Shown here in pieces: positions 1 through 3,955 of a stretch of DNA of 9,659 nucleotides (position 1 is its first letter; each line of letters opens with the position of its first letter). Position numbers and translations under genes: made by a program. This stretch comes from JBOHTO01 sp050733695 (lineage in GTDB: Bacteria; Gemmatimonadota; Gemmatimonadetes; Gemmatimonadales; Gemmatimonadaceae), in assembly GCA_050733695.1 (NCBI GenBank), contig JBOHTO010000098.1, positions 1-9,659 on the forward strand. The letters run 5' to 3'. The notes under the pieces were generated by a model, which saw only the letters and a list, made by a program, of their open reading frames with translations, was not told the origin of the DNA and searched no databases.

Positions 1-54
1 CTCCTCAGATGTAAACTGGCGACGCTGGCGTGACCTGCCGTTCTTGCCTGTCAT
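1..54 (-). CDS. Partial transposase, N-terminal 18 residues only (IS3 OrfA-like)
   Basis: A minus-strand reading frame starts at ATG (positions 54-52) and runs off the left edge without a stop, giving MTGKNGRSRQRRQFTSEE. A basic run followed by RRQFTSEE is the usual opening of IS3-family OrfA and similar transposases, whose helix-turn-helix domain binds the element's ends. A purine-rich AACGAGGAG lies three bases before the ATG and could serve as the ribosome-binding site, although it is close. If this is an IS3-type element, its tip should lie about 50 bp upstream, and a TG dinucleotide that could begin the element ends at about position 102. Only 18 residues are visible, so the family is a judgement from the N-terminus. 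The rest of the element is outside the window. Confidence 0.5.
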   Translation of the reverse strand, partial: MTGKNGRSRQRRQFTSEE

Positions 55-66
55 GGGCTCCTCGTT

Positions 67-83
67 TCTCCAAACTATGGAGA
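67..83. promoter_or_regulatory. Short inverted repeat in the transposase leader
   Basis: TCTCCA (67-72) and TGGAGA (78-83) form a perfect 6-bp dyad around the 5-base spacer AACTA. It lies 13 bases upstream of the transposase ATG, between that start and the presumed IS tip. It could be part of the element's terminal region or a leader hairpin that limits transposase translation. A dyad this short can also arise by chance. Confidence 0.25.
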
Positions 84-102
84 GGTGAGGAGTCACATTT
101 CA

Positions 103-363
103 ACTGAGGCAGCACACCGGCGCGACCAGTTGCTCGAGACTTCCTACGATGTGGCCAGCCGGGTGCTCTCGCGCACCGGCAACGGGACAGCGGTACCCGA
201 TTCATTCTCCTACAGCGCGACGGGCGACAGAGTGGTGGGTTGGAATGGCGTTTCGCGCGACTCTGTTTTCTCCTCGCCCTCGGGGTGGACCGACTCGGTG
301 GTTACCTGGATTGCAGGCGAGCGCTTCCGCAGGTACTATCGGCAGGACGTCACGAAATCCAGC
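103..363 (+). pseudogene. RHS/YD-repeat-like protein remnant
   Basis: The plus-strand frame contains SYDVASRVLSRTGNG (residues begin near position 142) followed by FSYSATGDRVVGWNG. Both resemble the YDxxGRL and YxYxxxGxRV signatures of RHS/YD-repeat proteins, large surface or secreted polymorphic proteins. Further on, DSVVTWIAGERFRRYYRQ continues in a coding-like style. The frame has no credible start or signal peptide on its left, where it abuts the likely IS tip at about 102. On its right it runs directly into the 14-bp tandem array and stops at 469-471. The likeliest reading is an internal fragment of a once much longer gene, cut by the insertion sequence on one side and by the array on the other. 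The assignment rests on motif resemblance over about 85 residues. A chance open frame in GC-rich DNA is the alternative. Confidence 0.4.
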
Positions 364-460
364 GTGGCAGGCGCCCAGTGGCAGGCGCCCAGTGGCAGGC
401 GCCCAGTGGCAGGCGCCCAGTGGCAGGCGCCCAGTGGCAGGCGCCCAGTGGCAGGCGCCC
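364..460. repeat. 14-bp tandem repeat array, unit GTGGCAGGCGCCCA, six full copies plus 13 bases
   Basis: Six exact head-to-tail copies of GTGGCAGGCGCCCA occupy 364-447, followed by a seventh copy lacking only its last base (448-460). No base differs between the copies, which suggests recent expansion by slippage or continuing homogenisation. Each unit contains the palindrome GGCGCC. Neither strand of the unit contains a stop codon in any frame, so the array is open in all six frames and 42 bp would encode a 14-residue repeat. There are no spacers, so this is not a CRISPR array. The array begins right after the RHS-like remnant. Confidence 0.97.
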
Positions 461-660
461 GAAGCAAGTGATTCGCAGTGTGGGGTGCGACACCAATATC
501 CGCAACCCCCCTCGCAGTCGACACCAAATCCTCGATTCTCGGAATGAGGGCGCTACTTTCGAACGGTCTCCACCCTAGTCCCTCTCGCCGAGATCCGTGC
601 TCGAACGATTCGTGCTTGAATCCTCAAGTCTCTGGCTGCAGTTGCTCGCCAAACGGCCGA
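461..660. other. Intergenic stretch with no recognisable gene
   Basis: Between the tandem array and the stop of the nucleotidyltransferase remnant I see no frame with coding character on either strand, no strong hairpin followed by a T-run and no repeat. The stretch is slightly less GC-rich than its surroundings. It may be eroded sequence belonging to the neighbouring decaying genes. Confidence 0.5.
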
Positions 661-1084
661 TCAGCCAGGGAGCATCCCTTCCAGCGCGAGTCTGATCCTC
701 GGCGCGAGGGCTTCCTCATCGAAATACCGGGTCACGATCTCGAGCGCGGCGGCAACGCTCCCGACGTTCAGGTAGCGCAACAGATAGCGCACGTCGTCGA
801 GATCATGAAACGCCTCGCCCAGCCGCATCGATTGGCACTTCATGGCGAGCGGATAGGCTGGCCGAGCTATGAACACGCGCAGAATGCATCATCGCGAGAT
901 ACGGTCGAAGTCGCCTCGCGGGCTGCCGAAGCCTTTAGGCGTCGTTCGGCCAGCTCTCCGGCACGCCTTCCTTCTCGGCGACGCGCGCGGCCGCCTGCCG
1001 GATCAGCCGCGTGGGCCGAAAGAAACCGTCCGCGTCACGCGTGGACGGGCGTGCATCCAGCACCAGGCACATGACCGTGCCATC
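661..1084 (-). pseudogene. Degraded nucleotidyltransferase-fold toxin-like gene (DUF6036/AbiEii-like)
   Basis: Two minus-strand frames join into one recognisable protein. The first, from 1084, reads GTVMCLVLDARPSTRDADGF and continues through ARVAEKEGVPESWPNDA to a TAA at 937-935. RPSTRDAD is the DxD metal-site region of small nucleotidyltransferases, next to what would be the GG motif. Moving the frame there, AAA GGC TTC gives KGFGSPRGDFDRIS, then an in-frame TGA at 891-889, then RVFIARPAYPLAMKCQ and HDLDDVRYLLRYLNV down to the stop at 661. The order NDA-KGF-SPRG-ARPAY-LAMK-DLDDxRxLL is how I remember the DUF6036 family. The lesions are a missing N-terminus of roughly 30 residues, a frameshift near 934-938 and a nonsense codon at 891-889. 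It lies directly downstream of the ribbon-helix-helix remnant, as in a toxin-antitoxin operon. The gene is certainly not intact; the exact family is less certain. Confidence 0.72.
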
Positions 1085-1576
1085 TCAGACACGCGATCCC
1101 ACCGACGAATCGACGAAAATGTTGCGCCGCTTGAACGGGACCGGAGAGCGGCGCAAGAGGTACAAACGGAAGCCGTTCATGGGAGCGGCGAAACGAGAAA
1201 CATCGAACCGCGCGACCTGCCTCGTCCACGCCGGCGACTGTGCGCCCTTGGGGTACGACGCGTGCTCCACCATGGCGGCGGCGTAGTTCTTCAGAAAGGG
1301 AGAGAGACTGGCAAGGTCGGCCTCCCCAACGACTTCCCGCAGTCGGGCTAGACCGAGCCCGGCGAGGAAATCATTCAGCTCGGCGAGCACGTAGCGATGG
1401 TCCGCTTCCTCGCGCACTAACGCGAGCAGCTCGGCAAACCCGATCCGGTCAGACGGCACCGCACGCACGAGCACGTAGGTCGAGACGTCCCGACCCGCGG
1501 CCGCGGCCGCGCGTTTCAGGAGCACCTTCTCGCGCGGCGTGACGCGGATCTCGAGCTACTCGGACTTCGCACCCAT
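1085..1576 (-). pseudogene. Ribbon-helix-helix antitoxin-like gene with amber codon at position 7
   Basis: The frame from ATG at 1576-1574 reads MGAKSE, then TAG (1558-1556), then LEIRVTPREKVLLKRAAAAA and GRDVSTYVLVRAV in the same frame, ending at TGA 1087-1085 (163 codons before the stop, counting the amber). A short beta strand (LEIRVT) followed by two helices is the ribbon-helix-helix layout of DUF1778-like antitoxins, which bind DNA through the strand. The C-terminal part has a conserved-looking block, with AWTRQ near residue 130 and RLYLLRRSPVPFKRRNIFVD close to the end, likely the toxin-binding portion. The amber codon separates the start from the DNA-binding strand. The next usable start, GTG at 1525, lies after that strand, so a restart would give a 146-residue product without the DNA-contacting strand. 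One base change from a sense codon such as CAG would explain the stop. The frame is otherwise open, so the loss may be recent. Leakiness by readthrough cannot be excluded. Confidence 0.68.
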
Positions 1577-1594
1577 GGCGCAGGAAGATGCGCC
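1577..1594. promoter_or_regulatory. Perfect dyad immediately upstream of the antitoxin-like start
   Basis: GGCGCA (1577-1582) and TGCGCC (1589-1594) form a perfect 6-bp inverted repeat with a 6-base spacer, ending at the base next to the ATG at 1576. Ribbon-helix-helix antitoxins commonly repress their own operon through short palindromes at the promoter or start, so this could be the ancestral operator. It would equally form a hairpin masking the start codon. No clear ribosome-binding site is seen here. Confidence 0.3.
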
Positions 1595-1657
1595 TGCATG
1601 TGCTGTCGCATCAATACGCGTGTAATGACACGAGGGCCGATGACGCTACTCCGCTCA

Positions 1658-1673
1658 CGACGGCCAGCCGTCG
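1658..1673 (-). terminator. Stem-loop downstream of the four-membrane-segment gene
   Basis: CGACGGC (1658-1664) pairs with GCCGTCG (1667-1673), a 7-bp stem that would realistically fold with a 4-base loop. It begins 12 bases after the stop of the gene ending at 1685. No T-run follows on the minus strand, so classical intrinsic termination is uncertain. It could instead stabilise the 3' end of the message. Confidence 0.3.
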
Positions 1674-1684
1674 ACCTCCCGCGA

Positions 1685-2050
1685 TCACCCCGCGGCCGCC
1701 AGGAACTCGCGTTCCGCCTCGCGGTTGAGCAACACCCAGAACGTGTACACCCCTAGCGCTGTACCGAACGGAAAGTTGAACAGGTTGAGCGCGCCGAGCA
1801 CGAGCGCGAGCGGGCGCGCCCACCGTTTGCGGCCGAGAAGTCCCACACCCGCGATGACGCCGGGCGCCGAGATGATTACAAGGAAGAGCGCGATGATCGT
1901 CGACACTGTCGACGTGATGGTGATCGCGACTACGTCAGCCGACAGCAGACCGCCGCCGGCGATCGCCACGAACACGATCACAGCCGCGAACAATCCGAGC
2001 GCGCCCAGGGCGATGTATAGGACTCCGAGCAGAGTGATGTGCCTTGCCAT
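1685..2050 (-). CDS. Small protein with four predicted membrane segments, function unknown
   Basis: This encodes a 121-residue protein starting MARHITLLGVLYIALGALGL. The start is chosen at ATG 2050-2048 because GAGGAG lies 8 bases upstream. The frame remains open upstream only because it passes through the stop-free 13-bp repeats. Four hydrophobic stretches lie at about residues 5-30, 38-60, 62-75 and 80-107. Short polar turns (GRKRWARP at 73-80) separate the last two, and a charged tail (NREAEREF) follows. Cytoplasmic basic residues after the third segment suggest an inner-membrane protein. The ITLLGVLYIALGALGL opening and FNFPFGTALGVYTFWVLLN near the C-terminus look like a conserved family of small bacterial membrane proteins, but I cannot name it. 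It follows the coiled-coil membrane protein gene by 121 bp in the same orientation and may share its transcript. No catalytic motif is visible. Confidence 0.85.
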   Translation of the reverse strand: MARHITLLGVLYIALGALGLFAAVIVFVAIAGGGLLSADVVAITITSTVSTIIALFLVIISAPGVIAGVGLLGRKRWARPLALVLGALNLFNFPFGTALGVYTFWVLLNREAEREFLAAAG

Positions 2051-2085
2051 TGTTCGCGCTCCTCGATCGGTGATCACCCCCGCGA

Positions 2086-2144
2086 CGGCGCACCAGTACG
2101 GCGCACCCGTACGGCGCACCAGTACGGCGCACCAGTACGGCGCA
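2086..2144. repeat. 13-bp tandem repeat array, unit CGGCGCACCAGTA, four copies plus 7 bases
   Basis: Four head-to-tail copies start at 2086, 2099, 2112 and 2125, and a 7-base partial copy ends at 2144. The second copy has one substitution (CGGCGCACCCGTA); the others are identical. The array fills half of the 121-bp gap between two minus-strand membrane protein genes and ends 35 bp before the downstream start codon, so it would lie in the leader or spacer RNA. It has no stop codon in either orientation, which artificially extends the downstream gene's frame. There are no spacers, so it is not CRISPR. Read from GGCGC, the unit (GGCGCACCAGT) resembles that of the array at 364-460 (GGCGCCCAGT). 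Confidence 0.95.
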
Positions 2145-2171
2145 TCGTCGTCGGGCGTTACTTCGACTGCG

Positions 2172-2684
2172 TCAACTGCGTTGCCGGCTCGCGGGCAGAG
2201 CCTCGGGCTCGCGCTCGGCGAGCAGCCGCGTCGTGTAACGCTGCCCCTCGGAGATCCGCTCGACTTCGACGGCAACCGCCTCGACTGCATGCTCGATGCG
2301 CTGCAGCCGGTCGGTGAGATCGGCGCTCGCGTCGATGCGACCGCGATTCTCTATCCGCCGCCCAAGCGCGCGCGCGATCGGCAGGCCGATGATGATCACC
2401 GCGACCAGGATGAAGAATGCGACCGCCAATCCCACAGTTTCCCGCGGCATCCGCGGGAAGGACTCGAACGGAGGAAAAGGTGTGACCACTACCCCCGGCT
2501 CGCCGCCGCGCCCGCCCGAGCCGCCGTCCGGCGCCGGCTGACCTGCCCTCGCCTCTCTTTCTGCGGCGCGCGCCTCGGCCTGCGCCTCCCGGATCTGGCT
2601 CTGGACCTCTTCCCGTATGCGCGCGACCTCCTCCCGGATCTGTTCGCGCGTCTGCGGGTCCTGCATGGTCATCGTGGCTCGCAT
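2172..2684 (-). CDS. Coiled-coil protein with a single membrane segment, function unknown
   Basis: This encodes 170 residues. Residues 10-48 are rich in Arg, Glu, Gln and Ala (EQIREEVARIREEVQSQ) and should form a charged helix or coiled coil. Residues 49-80 are a Gly/Pro-rich linker. Residues 83-105 (VGLAVAFFILVAVIIIGLPI) are one clear membrane segment followed by basic residues (ALGRR). Residues 120-157 are a second amphipathic helix, including LTDRLQRIEHAVEAVAVEVE and ISEGQRYTTRLLAE. I recognise that last block as recurring in uncharacterised bacterial proteins but know no function. A protein of this build could be a membrane-anchored scaffold or oligomer. The start at ATG 2684 has GAGGGGG about 10 bases upstream; ATGs at residues 5 and 7 are possible alternatives. 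The gene is followed by the 13-bp array and then the four-segment membrane protein gene. Confidence 0.85.
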   Translation of the reverse strand: MRATMTMQDPQTREQIREEVARIREEVQSQIREAQAEARAAEREARAGQPAPDGGSGGRGGEPGVVVTPFPPFESFPRMPRETVGLAVAFFILVAVIIIGLPIARALGRRIENRGRIDASADLTDRLQRIEHAVEAVAVEVERISEGQRYTTRLLAEREPEALPASRQRS

Positions 2685-2759
2685 ATGGGCACTACCCCCT
2701 CGAATGACGGCGTCGCGTGTTCATCGATCCCGCATTCCACTACTGCTCGACCGTACCAC

Positions 2760-2771
2760 GGGTTGCAACCC
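2760..2771. promoter_or_regulatory. Perfect 12-bp palindrome GGGTTGCAACCC
   Basis: GGGTTGCAACCC is fully self-complementary. It sits in the 113-bp gap between the stop of the oxidoreductase gene (2798) and the start of the coiled-coil membrane protein gene (2684), 75 bp before that start. With no loop it is a better candidate for a dimeric regulator's site than for a terminator hairpin. No matching regulator can be named, and no promoter elements are obvious beside it. Confidence 0.35.
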
Positions 2772-2797
2772 TTCCTCATTTCGCTGCGCTGCTGCGC

Positions 2798-3955
2798 TCA
2801 CGCCGCCTGAATGAGCCCCAACAGGTCCGACGAGCCGCAGGCCGCGAGGTTGGCCACCGCCCGCCCGCAGATCGCGCCGAGGACGTTGCCGGTGCCGGAG
2901 TAACCGCCGATGGCCCACACACCGGGCCGCGCCTCCTCGATCACGGGGAGACCGATCGCCGTGTAGGAGACTGATGCCGCCCAACGGTGCGTGACCGGAG
3001 CACGAACTCCCAGCTTCGTCCGCAGCAGTTCGTCGAGCGCGCCCTGAATGGTGGGTGAGGGCTCCGCCGAATCGGTCCACTCATCCTCTTCGGCGCGATC
3101 GCGGCAGCCGCCGAGCGCTATGCGGCCGTCCGGAAGCTGCTGCCAGTAGTCGAGCCCCCAGCGAGCGTACACCGGCCGGGGGAACCGAACCTCGTGGGCG
3201 GGCGCCGTGGCGAGCATCTGCAGCCGCGCGGTACGCGTGCGCGGCGTAAGCTCCGGCAGGAGGTGCTCGAGCCGGCCGTCGACGGCGACAATCACGCGGT
3301 CACAGCGAACGCGGCCGGCCGGTGTCGCAACCTCGCCCGCGGAGATGGCAACCGCGGGCGATTGCTCATACAGGCCGGCGCCCCGGGCGATGCCGCGCCG
3401 CGCGAGAGTCCTGCAGCGCGCGAGCGGATTGAATGCGCCGTCCGATGGGATCAGCAGGCCATGCCCCTCGGGCCCATCGTAGCGCTCGGCCGGCAGGCCA
3501 TCGGCACGCATCGCCTCGAGTTGTCGCTCACAGTCCTCCGATTCCTCGGCCGATGCAGCAATGCGCAGTGAGCCGGAGAGTCGCACAGCATCCGGAGTCT
3601 CGCCGGCGATGCGGCGGAGTTCATCCAGCGTGAGACGGTAGATGCTGCTCGCTCGCTCGCGTCCGTGCGCCGCCACGGAGCGGTGGTAAGGATCAACGGT
3701 GCCGGCGAGCAGAAACCCGCCGTTCCTCCCGGCAGCGCCGCCGCCGACGGCTCTGGCATCCAGACCCACGACCGTGCGACCGAGTGCGAGAAGTTCGCCG
3801 ATGCACGTGAGCCCCGAGCCGCCAAGTCCGACTACACAGACGTCCGCGTCCACGTCTCCCTGGAGCGGCGGGAGCGGTTCCCACCGCTCATCGTCCCACA
3901 CGGGGATGTTGCGTGCCGCATGCGTCTCCGTGCCGCACTCGCGTGGCTCGATCAC
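2798..3955 (-). CDS. FAD-dependent oxidoreductase, DAO family
   Basis: This encodes 385 residues. The frame is open far upstream, but the start is placed at GTG 3955-3953, where GTGA overlaps the TGA stop of the propeller gene. Everything further upstream reads as Arg/Ser-rich shadow sequence. After a 36-residue leader comes DADVCVVGLGGSGLTCIGEL, the FAD-binding Rossmann fold with its GxGxxG, then LDARAVGGGAAGRNGGFLLA at about 65-84, typical of DAO proteins such as glycine/sarcosine oxidases and gamma-glutamylputrescine oxidase. The C-terminal FAD contact is GVWAIGGYSGTGNVLGAICG at 345-364. LDYWQQLPDGRIALGG (268-283) is the usual substrate-domain sheet. The expected reaction is FAD-linked oxidation of an amino acid or secondary amine in the cytoplasm; the substrate cannot be read from the sequence. 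Length is normal for the family, and no Rieske extension is present. The coupled start suggests cotranslation with the upstream exported protein. Confidence 0.9.
   Translation of the reverse strand: MIEPRECGTETHAARNIPVWDDERWEPLPPLQGDVDADVCVVGLGGSGLTCIGELLALGRTVVGLDARAVGGGAAGRNGGFLLAGTVDPYHRSVAAHGRERASSIYRLTLDELRRIAGETPDAVRLSGSLRIAASAEESEDCERQLEAMRADGLPAERYDGPEGHGLLIPSDGAFNPLARCRTLARRGIARGAGLYEQSPAVAISAGEVATPAGRVRCDRVIVAVDGRLEHLLPELTPRTRTARLQMLATAPAHEVRFPRPVYARWGLDYWQQLPDGRIALGGCRDRAEEDEWTDSAEPSPTIQGALDELLRTKLGVRAPVTHRWAASVSYTAIGLPVIEEARPGVWAIGGYSGTGNVLGAICGRAVANLAACGSSDLLGLIQAA

Noticed and set aside
364..460. CRISPR array
   Set aside because: The units are 14 bp and directly contiguous, with no spacers, and no cas gene is nearby.
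661..876. A separate intact 71-residue gene
   Set aside because: Its sequence matches only the C-terminal part of a nucleotidyltransferase, and the frame continues upstream past a stop into matching family motifs, so it is part of a pseudogene.
1556..1558. Amber codon read as an amino acid through a recoded genetic code
   Set aside because: TAG ends the DinB gene normally in the same window, and the adjacent gene is also broken, so decay explains it better.
2051..2290. N-terminal extension of the four-segment membrane protein to a 201-residue product
   Set aside because: The extension translates the 13-bp array and the out-of-frame end of the previous gene. The ATG at 2050 has a good ribosome-binding site.
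1725..2810. 361-codon plus-strand open frame
   Set aside because: It spans two minus-strand genes with clear membrane segments and ribosome-binding sites, and is kept open partly by the stop-free 13-bp repeats. Its product is low-complexity Arg/Ala/Pro-rich sequence.
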